Assembly: GCA_018266105.1 (NCBI GenBank) | Contig: JAFEBA010000044.1 | Span: 1-64,000, forward strand | Direction of reading: 5' to 3' | DNA: 64,000 nucleotides | Source of the DNA: a bacterium | GTDB taxonomy: Bacteria; Vulcanimicrobiota; Xenobia; Xenobiales; JADMJV01 | Part shown: piece by piece, positions 9,102 through 17,435 of the stretch | Position numbering within the stretch: the first letter of the stretch is position 1 | Layout of the letters: every line of letters starts with the position of its first letter | Made by a program: the position numbers and the translations under genes | The notes under the pieces: model-generated | Database searches by the model: none | What the model was told of the DNA's origin: nothing | Seen by the model: only the letters and a program-made list of their open reading frames with translations

Positions 9102-9520
9102 GATTCTCCTCCAATTTGGGCCTGAGCCCGTCCATTTTCATCTTCTAAATCCACCATCAAAAGGCGGGCCCCGCTGGTTTCCACCCGATATCGACAGGCA
9201 CCGTGGCGCACCTCGAAGCTCTGGACGCCGAGCGGGACGGCCTCTGGGCGCTGGGCCGGGCGCAAGTACCAGATCGCTCCCAAGACTAAAAGGCAGACCG
9301 CGGCGCGCAGGGTCGGCTTCCAGCCTGACTGGCGGTCCTGCAACCTCAGCCTCGGTCTGAGCTCGCCTGGACCTTCCCCGCGAACCAGAGCATCCAGGGC
9401 CTTCCACTCGGCCAACTGCTCCCGGCAAGGCTGGCAGACCTGAAGATGTTGCTCGGTTTGCAAGCGTTGCTCGGAGCCAAGCTCCCCATCGTAGTAAGCC
9501 ATCAAATTTGGATCACTCAT
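9098..9520 (-). CDS. Zinc-finger anti-sigma factor, single-pass membrane protein
   Basis: The 140-residue product has the ZAS/zf-HC2 signature H25-x3-C29-x2-C32 in HLQVCQPCREQL, the domain that binds and holds ECF sigma factors. One membrane segment follows at about 71-86 (AAVCLLVLGAIWYL), then about 50 residues outside the cytoplasm. This is the standard layout of RsrA/ChrR-like membrane anti-sigma factors. The ATG overlaps the sigma factor stop by four bases (9517-9520) and its own stop overlaps the next gene, giving a tightly coupled three-gene unit. The signal sensed is unknown. Confidence 0.9.
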   Translation of the reverse strand: MSDPNLMAYYDGELGSEQRLQTEQHLQVCQPCREQLAEWKALDALVRGEGPGELRPRLRLQDRQSGWKPTLRAAVCLLVLGAIWYLRPAQRPEAVPLGVQSFEVRHGACRYRVETSGARLLMVDLEDENGRAQAQIGGES

Positions 9521-10002
9521 AAAATACCTTCCTGACGCGCCAGGCTGGTGGCTTCGGCGCGCGCCCGCTGTAAATACACTCCAACTTGATTGATAGGAAT
9601 CTCCAGCACCTCAGCGATTTCGGCATAGCTCAGCTCCAGCGCAGCCCGCAGAATCAACAGGCTGCGACTGCGCTGGGAAAGTCGACTGAGCAAGGCCAGG
9701 CTGGTCAGGCGAGCCTGCTGAGCCTGCTGAGCGGCTTCGTCCACGACCTCAAATTGGGGCAGCTCCAGCGCTGTCGGCGCACGTTTGCGGGCGACTTCCC
9801 AGCACAGCCTCTGGGCGATACGATACAGCCAGGTCGAGACGCTGGCCTGTCCACGATAGCTGGAACGGGCCCGATAAGCGCGCAAGAAAGTCTCCTGGGC
9901 CACTTCTTCCGCCCGGGAAGGACAGCCCAGCCAGCGCTCACACAGGTGCAGCACCTTTGCATAGCAAGGCAGGCAAAGGCGCTCAAATTCCTCACGGTCC
10001 AT
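9517..10002 (-). CDS. ECF-type RNA polymerase sigma factor
   Basis: This product of about 161 residues has sigma region 2 (EEVAQETFLRAYRARSSY, STWLYRIAQR) and region 4 with the helix-turn-helix LSYAEIAEVLEIPINQVGVY, and no region 1 or 3, as in the extracytoplasmic-function group. ATG 10002 is preferred to GTG 10005. It is the first gene of an operon with its zinc anti-sigma factor and a secreted protein, joined by four-base overlaps. Upstream is a TATAAT sequence read on this strand (10050-10045) inside an eight-base inverted repeat, a likely promoter or operator. Confidence 0.92.
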   Translation of the reverse strand: MDREEFERLCLPCYAKVLHLCERWLGCPSRAEEVAQETFLRAYRARSSYRGQASVSTWLYRIAQRLCWEVARKRAPTALELPQFEVVDEAAQQAQQARLTSLALLSRLSQRSRSLLILRAALELSYAEIAEVLEIPINQVGVYLQRARAEATSLARQEGIL

Positions 10003-10044
10003 CACGGCTGCGAGCTGTCGCTGTAGAAGCTTATCTGGTCGACC

Positions 10045-10081
10045 ATTATAAACTTAGACGCCGAAACAGCTCCGTTTATAA
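10045..10081 (-). promoter_or_regulatory. Promoter/operator candidate of the ECF sigma operon
   Basis: On the minus strand TATAAT (10050-10045) lies about 43 bases before ATG 10002. It is part of a perfect inverted repeat TTATAAAC (10046-10053) and GTTTATAA (10074-10081) with a 20-base spacer. I see no good -35 hexamer at standard spacing, so the site may be read with an activator or the operon's own sigma factor, or the repeat may be an operator. Confidence 0.45.
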
Positions 10082-10119
10082 CAGCCGCCACCTAAAACTC
10101 CGATCTTGAGGCGAGTCGG

Positions 10120-10143
10120 GCTGAAGGCAAGACAGCCTTCAGC
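10120..10143 (+). other. Stem-loop in the long leader of the HEAT-like gene
   Basis: The 334 bases between the sigma operon and the HEAT-like gene carry no supportable gene. Besides the sigma-operon promoter site they hold a perfect nine-base stem GCTGAAGGC/GCCTTCAGC with a six-base AAGACA loop (10120-10143), and a second stem GCTCGC/GCGAGC (10291-10296 with 10305-10310) 27 bases before the start codon. These may form a structured 5' leader. Confidence 0.4.
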
Positions 10144-10336
10144 AGATTGTGCACTAAATTGCCCACGAATCCTTCGCACGAGTGAAGCGGAACGGCCGCG
10201 ACCGAGTGCTCAGGCGAGCAAGCGGGCGTCCCGGACCGCAGCACCTCGATCTTCTGATGATTCTATCCGTCTCACAAGCACTAACAGCCGGCTCGCTTAA
10301 GAAGGCGAGCTCATCCTCGGCCAAGAACCATCGGCG

Positions 10337-11986
10337 ATGCTAAAGCGATGTGTATTGGTGGGAGCCTTGCTGCTGGGCTCAATAACTGTGCAGGCCAAGA
10401 CCCCTTCGATGGACCAATGCCTTAAGCTGCTCGAATCACCCAAGACCCGAGCTCGGGCAATCGATCCGTTGCAACAGTTCGTCTACTCCTGCGACAACGA
10501 AAAGCAGCGCTCACGCTGCCGCGCTCTGCTGCTAGCCTGGCTCAAGCAAGAAAGCCAGCCTGAGCGCCGCGCGCCCCTGGTCGATTTACTCAGCCGGTTT
10601 CTCTCCCATGAGACCACACCCACGGCTGATTTCGAAAAATGCTTCGAGTTCCTGACCGACTCGGATCCAAATGTGGTTCATAGTATGTGGCTGGAATTCG
10701 GCCAGCAGGCGAGCTTGAAAGCCATGACGCCCGCCCTGCGCGAGCGCATGCTGGCCCTCACCGAAAGCCCCCGTCCGGAGATCCGATTAGAGGCCGTGTC
10801 CTGGGCCCATCGCCAGGCACTGGAGCGGGGGGTCCACGGGGAAGAGGTGCCTAAGGAGTTCCAGCAACGAGCCCTCAAGGTGCAGCAAACTCACCTTCAA
10901 GATGCCGACCCCCGCATTCGCAATGAAGCCCTCTACGGCTGCCTGGCGCTGGCTGCGCTGGATCCCAAGGGCACACAGGCGCTGGCCCTGGCTCATCTAC
11001 GCGAGCAAGACCCCAACAGCCGCTCTTTGATTCTGGATTTCCTGGAACGCAACCCCTACCCGGAGCTGGCCCCGGAACTAGAGAAACGCTTGGCCGAACT
11101 CAGCGACGATTCCAAGCAGCACTTCCCGAGTCCAGAGGACGAGCTCAACCCTCCCGGGCGCGCTCCCGCCGAACCTGAGCCCTACCGGGTCGTGCGCGTC
11201 CTGTCGCGCCTGGGTCCGCTCAGCCCGGCGGCCTGGACCTACCTTGAGACTCGAGGCCTGCAGCAATTGGTCCCAGAAGCCCTGCTTTACTTTGTATCCT
11301 CCTCCGGTCCTGAAGCCAACGCTCTGGCGGACAAACTCTTCCCCAAATTTTCTGGTCAAGCTCTGGGTGAGGCCCTGATTGCCTGGAGCGAACGGGGCCT
11401 GAGCGGCCCCCAGCTGGAAAGCGTCCAGGAACTGATGGAAAAACAGAAAACCAATGATATCGAAGGTCGACTCCAGCAGAACCTGTATCTGGCCATTCTC
11501 GCCAACAGCCCGCCCCATCCCAAATCCATTCAACTGGCCTGGGCGGCCCTCAAAGACAAGAACAAAGATGTCCAGCTGGCCGCTATCTTCGCTCTCTCCA
11601 AGCTCGACCCCCAGGGACCGGGCGGCCAGGCGGCCCTGCAGGCCCTGCGCGGCTACAAGCCGGATGGTTACATCCTGGGCGTGCCCTTCGCCGAAATCGC
11701 TTCCGATCGCCTGAGCTATATCCCAGAGTGGCTTTCCAAAGACCCCCTGCTCCATCCCCAACAACCAGCCCCCGACCCGACCTGGCTCGAAAGGATGGGA
11801 GAAGACTCCCCACTCTGCGCCGGAACCCGGCTGGACCTCTTGAAACTGCGCCTGCGCTGGCTGGAAGCCCACCCACAGCAGGCACACAAAGCGAAGGACA
11901 AACTGACCGCCCTGACCCGCCACCCCGACTCGCGAGTGGTCGCTCTGGTCCAGGCCTCACTGGCCCGGCTTCAACCTCCCCCCTGA
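10337..11986 (+). CDS. Exported HEAT-like repeat protein
   Basis: The 549-residue product begins with a Sec signal peptide (LVGALLLGSITVQA). The mature chain is almost all alpha helix, with repeated pairs of helices of HEAT/ARM type, for example RPEIRLEAVSWAH, DPRIRNEALYGCLALAAL and NKDVQLAAIFALSKLDP. Such repeats make curved scaffolds for protein-protein contact; no catalytic motif is seen. Location is likely the periplasm or outside. It has no Shine-Dalgarno at ATG 10337 and a long, possibly structured leader. The next gene (12063) is on the same strand after 76 bp and has its own GGAGG site. The partner is not deducible. Confidence 0.8.
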   Translation: MLKRCVLVGALLLGSITVQAKTPSMDQCLKLLESPKTRARAIDPLQQFVYSCDNEKQRSRCRALLLAWLKQESQPERRAPLVDLLSRFLSHETTPTADFEKCFEFLTDSDPNVVHSMWLEFGQQASLKAMTPALRERMLALTESPRPEIRLEAVSWAHRQALERGVHGEEVPKEFQQRALKVQQTHLQDADPRIRNEALYGCLALAALDPKGTQALALAHLREQDPNSRSLILDFLERNPYPELAPELEKRLAELSDDSKQHFPSPEDELNPPGRAPAEPEPYRVVRVLSRLGPLSPAAWTYLETRGLQQLVPEALLYFVSSSGPEANALADKLFPKFSGQALGEALIAWSERGLSGPQLESVQELMEKQKTNDIEGRLQQNLYLAILANSPPHPKSIQLAWAALKDKNKDVQLAAIFALSKLDPQGPGGQAALQALRGYKPDGYILGVPFAEIASDRLSYIPEWLSKDPLLHPQQPAPDPTWLERMGEDSPLCAGTRLDLLKLRLRWLEAHPQQAHKAKDKLTALTRHPDSRVVALVQASLARLQPPP

Positions 11987-12062
11987 GCGAGAAGGTGCAC
12001 AACGCGCCCACCGTTGAACCAGCTCCAAGAGTGGGCGACTTGCCAACGAACGGAGGACTCAA

Positions 12063-12929
12063 ATGTTCCAAAAAGAGTGGGAAGTTTTGGTGGTCGACGA
12101 CGATCCCGATGTGCTGGAGATCTCGAGGCTGGCCCTGAAGAGTGTCAATATCTATGGCGCGCCGCTGAAGCTTCACCTTTGCGGCAGCAAAGCCGAGGCG
12201 GTCGAGTTGATCGCCACCAAGGCCCAATTGCTTCCCGCGCTGGCCGTTGCCCTCATCGATGTGGTAATGGAAACTGATACCGCGGGTCTGGATCTATGTC
12301 GCTATATCCGCGAGGAGTGCAACAATCCTCTGACCCAACTCTTCATCCGCACGGGACAGCCCGGCCTCGCACCCGAACGCGAAGTGATTGATCGCTACGA
12401 TATCAACGGGTATTTCAATAAAGCCGAGGCCACCCAAGACAAGCTCTACACGATGATCAAGAGCGGCGTTCGCCAACACTACTGGTCGTCTTTCGCTTTG
12501 GGAACCCTGATGATCGTGAGCCAGGTGAACTCAGCCATGGGCTCCCGGCAAAAGGTCGCCAGCGTCCTGCAGAAATCATTCGAGGCGGCTTTCCAGGAGC
12601 GATCGGGCCAGGCGGTCTCCTCCTATTCCAACGTGAACTGCGCGGTTCTTGTGGGCGATGATTTCGTGGCCAATGTGGGCTGGGATCAGCGGGAGGCCCT
12701 GGCAGTGCGTGACCGCCTTGCGGCCATGGAAGGAGTTCCCTTGGGCCCGGACGGTAGCCAGTACGTCATCGACGAAAACAACCAGCTGCTGATCAAGGTG
12801 CCTCAACCGGGGGGTCAGGGCGATGCCTGTACACTGGCTACGCCCTTGTTTCGAGTTCCTGAATTTGTTCCGGCCAACCTCGCCAGTGCTCTTACTTGCT
12901 ACGCCGCCGCCTGGCGCCAATCCGTGTAA
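12063..12929 (+). CDS. Receiver-domain protein of the DUF3369 response-regulator type, orphan C-terminus
   Basis: Residues 1-145 form a receiver domain with acidic residues D12-D14, phosphoacceptor D66 in ALIDVVMETD, the RTGQPG segment and YDINGYFNKAEAT. These phrases are characteristic of receivers that precede DUF3369 and an HD-GYP c-di-GMP phosphodiesterase. The remaining 140 residues contain no HD-GYP motif; they are a short alpha/beta region (VNCAVLVGDDFVANVGW) that I do not recognise. The 288-residue protein is therefore much shorter than its family norm. GGAGG six to seven bases before ATG 12063 supports the start. It is convergent with the CHAT gene, with the stop codons one base apart. 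A signalling role is inferred; the output is unknown. Confidence 0.72.
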   Translation: MFQKEWEVLVVDDDPDVLEISRLALKSVNIYGAPLKLHLCGSKAEAVELIATKAQLLPALAVALIDVVMETDTAGLDLCRYIREECNNPLTQLFIRTGQPGLAPEREVIDRYDINGYFNKAEATQDKLYTMIKSGVRQHYWSSFALGTLMIVSQVNSAMGSRQKVASVLQKSFEAAFQERSGQAVSSYSNVNCAVLVGDDFVANVGWDQREALAVRDRLAAMEGVPLGPDGSQYVIDENNQLLIKVPQPGGQGDACTLATPLFRVPEFVPANLASALTCYAAAWRQSV

Positions 12930-12930
12930 G

Positions 12931-15900
12931 TTAGCGGGGATCTCCGAGCAGGGTAAATCCAGCCCAATAGAAGGGATGCTGGTCGATGAGCGCCAGTTTG
13001 GCCTGGCGTAGCGCTTGCAATCGTGTCCGGCCTTGCAAGAGACTCTGATACATGGGCTTGAAGAAGGGCACGGTGGCCTGGTCATCGATAGGCCAGAGGG
13101 CGGCGATCACGGAGGACGCTCCGGCGGCGCGAAAGCCGCTGGAAAGAGAAATGAGATCGCGTTGGCGGTGAGCCTGGGGCACGGCTCCACTGCAGGAGCT
13201 GAGCACAACCAACGATCCTTCACGTAGGCTTAAGGTGTAGATCTGATCCAGGGAGATGGTTCCTTCGGACATCTCCAGATAACTTTCGGTGGGCCGCTCA
13301 GGTCTGGCCTGGCTGTGAGTGGCCAGATGCAAGATGCTGGCTTCGGAGGCCAAGGCCTTGAGTTCGTTCCAGCTTTGGGTCACCTTGGAATCGGCAAAAA
13401 GGCTTTTGAGCTGGCTGATTTCTTCCAGGGTTCCAGGCAGTCGGGCCAGACTGGCTCCCACCCAGGGTCCGCTGGTGGCCAACCTGGGACGCGACAACTG
13501 CATGGCCTCGCTGGGTCCGAGATAGGCGCAGCCGGCGCTTTCAAGCAAATAGTGGTCGTTGGAGTCCAGAAGAGTCTCAAAGGGAAGGTCCCAGAGCTCT
13601 GCGCTGGGTAAGACCCACAAATTGGGGCGCCCCTGACACAAGGATCCGAGCGGTTCGACCAGATGGGCATAGAGCTGGCGACTGGCCAGGCGGTCCTCGG
13701 GGCTGAGAGCCCGCGGGCTATGTAAGGCGGTGGTCCAGGTGCGAAGGTGCTCAAGCAACCGCTGCTTTTCAATTTTGACCTTCAGCAGCTGCTGCTGGTC
13801 GCGCGTGAGAGCCTGCAAATAAAGACCGTCCGGCGCCAGATAGTACTGCACCAGCAGGGTCTCCCCGTCCAGCTGGGGTTGCAGGGTCAGCAGTTCGCTG
13901 ACCTGGACACTCAGTGAACGCTCCATCTCGGGATTGAGCTGGCGCAATTGATTGAGCTTGAGCAGAAACTGAGCGCGCGTGTCGGCCAGACGATCGGCCA
14001 GGCGAGGATCGTTGGAGGCGCGCAAGCCGGTCAGCTCTGCTCGCAGCTGCTCCAGCTCCGGTGAAACCGGTCCGGGCTGGCTTTGCAGGGCTCGCCAGAC
14101 GGCCAGACAGTGGGCTCCATCCTGAGGCTTGTTGGCTTTCAGCGAGGCTTCCAAAACCGCTTCAACCAGAGCCTGTAAACTGGGCGAGCGCAGGGCTGCG
14201 GCCCGGGCGGAGGTGGGCAATTGCTCGAAGGTTTCGCGAAACTGCTCCAGCGCCTCGTGCCCGATCTCCAGCGCTTTCTCCGGGCTGGACAGTTGCATAA
14301 TGCGCAGGGCCTGCTTGGGGCTGCGGGTTTTGATTTGCTCCAGCCAGGACTGGTCGGGCTCGAGACGATGCAGCTCGAAAAAGATCTCCTCGCGGGTAGC
14401 CTCCACACGGGCCAGCTTGAGAGCCTTGTGCAAGTCGGCCGCTGAATCCAGAGCGCGCCCGCGCAGCAGCCAGAAGAGGGGCCGGGTGTTGAGTTTGCCG
14501 GTCTGCAGGCCATGCTCGATCACGGCCAGAGCTTTTTCTTTCTGCCCCATCCGCAACAAAGCATTAGCATAGGAGACTCCATAGGAATCTGGCATCATGA
14601 GCACGTTACCGGCCAGAGCCTGTTGGTAAGCCTGGCGCAATACCTCCAGGGCCTGCTCCCTGCGCCCCGCCCCCCAGAGTTCCTGAGCATAGATCAAACC
14701 AATATTTGCTTGAACCGGACCGTAGCTTTTGGAGTCTTGACTGGCTTTTGCATAGGCATCCATGGCTTCCAGAGGTCGGTCCAGACTGCCCAATGTCAGT
14801 CCGCGAAACAGGCCTTCCACGCCGCGCAGAGCCGGAGCCGAGGAATGCTCCCTCATTTCGTCCAGGGCTTTAAAGATGGCCCCCTGGCGTTGAGGGCTCT
14901 GCTGAATCTCGACAAAGAGCCAGCCCGCTGGTTTGTCCGGATCCACCCGGAAGGGGACCAGATCATCCAGCATTCGGTTAGAATCAAAAGAAGCCATGAG
15001 CAGCGTATTGAGCACCTGAGAGTAGGCGATAGCCCGGTTTAGAGACCTTTCCTCAGCTTCGGCTCGAGCCAGCACCTCGTCCAGGCACTGGCGGGCGCGA
15101 TCCATCTGGGCGGTTCGCAGATAAATCGCCATCAGCGAAAGCTGGACGGACAGGGCCAGGTTCGGGCTGCCAGCCGACTCTTCCAGGCACAACTGGCCCC
15201 ATTTTTGGGCCTGGCTGTAGTTCCGATTGGACTGCTCCAACTGAGTCAGCATCAGACTCAACACGGCTGGCTGGGCGTTGCCCAAGATCTCCGAGCCGGG
15301 TCGCGGTCGAGCCAGCGAGTGAGCTTCCGTCAGGTCGGCCAGGGCTTGCTTGGAATCTCCCAGGGCAAGCAGCACCAAGCCCCGGTCGGCCAGACCCAGC
15401 AAGCGCTCGTCGCGCCGATTGGAGCGGCACAAACGATCCGCCAGTGGGCGCCATTGCTCCAGCCCAACCTGGTTAAACTGGGCCACGGTGCTACGGATGT
15501 GAAAGGCGTAGAGCTCCAGGTGGCGATTCCAGTCTTTGGCCTGAGACCGGATCCATTCCAGCTGTTCTAGCAACCGAAGGCTGAAGGCCCGATCAATCTC
15601 GGTGCGGTTCTCGACCAGGCGCATCACGAAAATGAGGGCCGTCACGCTGTCCTGAGCCAGCAAGGGAAGTCGACGCCGAGCCTCTCGAGCCTCTTCGATT
15701 TGATTGAGAGCATCCAAAATTTCGATGCGGGCCGCTTCCAGTCGCCAACGTCCTGCCAGATCGTTGGCCATCAAACGCCGAGCCAGAGCCAGCTCGGCGT
15801 AGCCTTCCTGCGGGCGCTTCAGCGAGCACAGCAGGTTGATGTGAGCCAGACTCAATCGAACCAGAAGTGAGTCAGGAAGCTTGTGCTGGGAAGCGAGCCG

Positions 15901-16311
15901 GGCGGCCTCCTCCCAATAGGTTTGATCTTGCGGAAACGGATAGGCGCGAAACTGTCGTAGCAAAACATCCACCTGCTCGGCCGGGGTCTGGCTAAGGGCG
16001 AAGGCTTGTTCCAGGTCTTTGCGGCGGTTGGCCGAGTCGAGCATAGACCGGACAATCAAGAAAAGCCGGGCGTGCACAGCATCTGGCCGCAGACCTCGGA
16101 TGCGGACTCGTGCTTCATCTCCCCGCAGCATGTTGTCCAGAGCCCATAGTTGCAGTAATTCCGAGCGCAGGGGGTCCTGGGCCCGGCAACGGACGGCTTC
16201 GTGGTAACCTTGGGAAAACCGGGACTGGTCAATCAGGCGCTGCGCCTCTTCCAGATCAGCGGCCACTGGCCCGGCCAGCAGCAGAACCAACAGGGCCGAG
16301 CGCAAACGCAT
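12931..16311 (-). CDS. Exported TPR protein with C-terminal CHAT peptidase domain
   Basis: From ATG 16311 the product is 1,126 residues with a signal peptide (LRSALLVLLLAGPVAA). An in-frame ATG at 16371 would add 20 non-signal residues and is less likely. About 800 residues of helical TPR-like repeats are followed by a CHAT domain from about residue 840, a caspase-clan peptidase with His-Cys dyad H999 (HLATHSQ) and C1040 (VVLSSCSGAVP), the usual ALWPIDD strand, and a WAGFTLLGDP end. CHAT proteins in bacteria are often proteolytic effectors activated by partners. The signal peptide makes this one periplasmic or secreted, unlike most cytoplasmic conflict-system CHAT proteins. A 106-codon gene lies 73 bp upstream on the same strand and may be cotranscribed. 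Confidence 0.9.
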   Translation of the reverse strand: MRLRSALLVLLLAGPVAADLEEAQRLIDQSRFSQGYHEAVRCRAQDPLRSELLQLWALDNMLRGDEARVRIRGLRPDAVHARLFLIVRSMLDSANRRKDLEQAFALSQTPAEQVDVLLRQFRAYPFPQDQTYWEEAARLASQHKLPDSLLVRLSLAHINLLCSLKRPQEGYAELALARRLMANDLAGRWRLEAARIEILDALNQIEEAREARRRLPLLAQDSVTALIFVMRLVENRTEIDRAFSLRLLEQLEWIRSQAKDWNRHLELYAFHIRSTVAQFNQVGLEQWRPLADRLCRSNRRDERLLGLADRGLVLLALGDSKQALADLTEAHSLARPRPGSEILGNAQPAVLSLMLTQLEQSNRNYSQAQKWGQLCLEESAGSPNLALSVQLSLMAIYLRTAQMDRARQCLDEVLARAEAEERSLNRAIAYSQVLNTLLMASFDSNRMLDDLVPFRVDPDKPAGWLFVEIQQSPQRQGAIFKALDEMREHSSAPALRGVEGLFRGLTLGSLDRPLEAMDAYAKASQDSKSYGPVQANIGLIYAQELWGAGRREQALEVLRQAYQQALAGNVLMMPDSYGVSYANALLRMGQKEKALAVIEHGLQTGKLNTRPLFWLLRGRALDSAADLHKALKLARVEATREEIFFELHRLEPDQSWLEQIKTRSPKQALRIMQLSSPEKALEIGHEALEQFRETFEQLPTSARAAALRSPSLQALVEAVLEASLKANKPQDGAHCLAVWRALQSQPGPVSPELEQLRAELTGLRASNDPRLADRLADTRAQFLLKLNQLRQLNPEMERSLSVQVSELLTLQPQLDGETLLVQYYLAPDGLYLQALTRDQQQLLKVKIEKQRLLEHLRTWTTALHSPRALSPEDRLASRQLYAHLVEPLGSLCQGRPNLWVLPSAELWDLPFETLLDSNDHYLLESAGCAYLGPSEAMQLSRPRLATSGPWVGASLARLPGTLEEISQLKSLFADSKVTQSWNELKALASEASILHLATHSQARPERPTESYLEMSEGTISLDQIYTLSLREGSLVVLSSCSGAVPQAHRQRDLISLSSGFRAAGASSVIAALWPIDDQATVPFFKPMYQSLLQGRTRLQALRQAKLALIDQHPFYWAGFTLLGDPR

Positions 16312-16384
16312 GAGGGCAGATTCCGGATGAATTCGACAAGTCCCTTGTGCAGCCGGGCGCGGCTCAGCCAAGACAAGCGTAGGA

Positions 16385-16705
16385 CTACTCGTGCCTCTTC
16401 ATCAAGGTCAAAGCCTCCCGGGAGAAAGTGGCCGAGTCCCGACTCTGGGCGTTGAGCTTGTTCGCATAAATCAAGCCTTGCTGAATTTCATAGGCCTCAC
16501 GTGCCGCCGCGAGCTTTTGCCGTTGAGCACCCAGGCCGGTCTCCTTGAGCAGGCCCCTCAACTCTTCCGGACTGCCGGCCTGATTGAAATACTGCTGACC
16601 GGCAGTCACTCGGGAATCAGCATTTCCTGAATTGGCACCCGCCGCCTTCAGTGCATACAGGCGCCAGCGGTCTCCAGCGAATTGGGGAACATTATTGTCG
16701 AACAT
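16385..16705 (-). CDS. Small uncharacterised protein upstream of the CHAT gene
   Basis: The 106-residue product has no recognised family. GGAGG nine bases before ATG 16705 is a strong ribosome site. The sequence is mainly helical and polar, with a Gly/Asn/Ser-rich stretch near residues 23-33 and two helices (AQRQKLAAAREAYEIQ, ANKLNAQSRDSATF). It has no signal peptide, membrane segment or cysteine. It lies 73 bp upstream of the exported TPR-CHAT gene in the same direction, so a shared transcript is likely, and it could be a regulator, chaperone or substrate of that protein; this is inference from position alone. Confidence 0.7.
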   Translation of the reverse strand: MFDNNVPQFAGDRWRLYALKAAGANSGNADSRVTAGQQYFNQAGSPEELRGLLKETGLGAQRQKLAAAREAYEIQQGLIYANKLNAQSRDSATFSREALTLMKRHE

Positions 16706-16898
16706 TTTTTCTTACCTCCAGCTGTTTTCTACATCTGGAGCATAGGTGACCGATTTCTACCAAATTTCTACAGAGGCACCGTTCTTGTTAACAGCTCGTG
16801 AAAAATCCAGCCGAGCCAGGCGCAAGCGGCCCGCCGCCCAAGGCGCTCCAGAAATCCGGAGAGGACCCTCCCCAGTTGCGCAAGGACCTGCCCGAAGG

Positions 16899-17387
16899 CT
16901 ACCCAGGGACCGAACTCTCGCCCTGAGTTACCGCTGGTTTTGACTCGAGGTAGTCCAGCAGGCAGCCCAGATCCTCCACCAGTCGCTCAACACGCTCACG
17001 ACCCAAGGCCATCTTCATTTCCTGCTGCATCTGCCGCAGTTGAGCCAATCCCTGTAATAGAGCCTGGCGTCCCAACTCCGAAAAACTCACCCTCCAGGCC
17101 CGCCCATCCTCGGGGTCGGGGGAGCGCACCAACAACCCCAGACCTTCCATTTCCTGCACCAGCTGGCCAACGGCTTGCTTGCTAATTCCCGCCCGCCTCG
17201 CCAGCTCCACCATGCGAGTGCCTTCCAGGTCAATATGGGGCAACAGGCTGGTGTGGGAGGCCCGCACCCCCGGAAAGAATGACTGGATCCTCGACACCCC
17301 CTGTTCATTCAGCAGCCGCGAGCAGCGAAAGAGCAACTGCCCCAGATTGCCGCGCTTGGCCTGCAGAAGATCTTTTTCAAAAGACAT
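16899..17387 (-). CDS. MarR-family transcriptional regulator
   Basis: The 162-residue product has the MarR fold: N-terminal dimerisation helices, a winged helix with recognition region MVELARRAGISKQAVGQLVQEME and a wing at LVRSPDPEDGRAWRVSFSE, then long C-terminal helices. The DPEDGR wing motif is typical. MarR proteins are usually repressors relieved by small ligands or oxidation; one Cys (in LFRCSRLL) lies near the N-terminus. It is divergent from the DUF4336 gene at 17436, and the 48-bp gap is filled with TAGTAA repeats, so self- and neighbour-repression is inferred. Confidence 0.92.
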   Translation of the reverse strand: MSFEKDLLQAKRGNLGQLLFRCSRLLNEQGVSRIQSFFPGVRASHTSLLPHIDLEGTRMVELARRAGISKQAVGQLVQEMEGLGLLVRSPDPEDGRAWRVSFSELGRQALLQGLAQLRQMQQEMKMALGRERVERLVEDLGCLLDYLESKPAVTQGESSVPG

Positions 17388-17388
17388 T

Positions 17389-17429
17389 TAGTAAACTCAC
17401 TTGACTAGTTAGTAAGGCGACTTTACTAT
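17389..17429 (+). promoter_or_regulatory. Promoter with overlapping MarR operator repeats
   Basis: On the plus strand TTGACT (17401-17406) and TACTAT (17424-17429) are 17 bases apart, a near-consensus sigma-70 promoter. The predicted transcription start falls at about 17435-17436, on the ATG of the DUF4336 gene. The same stretch contains TAGTAAA (17389-17395), TAGTAA (17410-17415) and TTTACTA (17422-17428). The last two form an inverted repeat with a seven-base spacer that covers the -10 box, as expected for a MarR operator. Confidence 0.78.
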
Positions 17430-17435
17430 TTTGCC

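Noticed and set aside
11078..11923. A minus-strand open frame of 281 codons opposite the HEAT-like gene
   Set aside because: The plus-strand product has a signal peptide and regular helical repeats; the antisense product does not look like a protein family.
12931..16371. CHAT gene as part of a defence system
   Set aside because: No nuclease, CRISPR, gasdermin or effector-trigger genes lie beside it, and the signal peptide points outside the cytoplasm.
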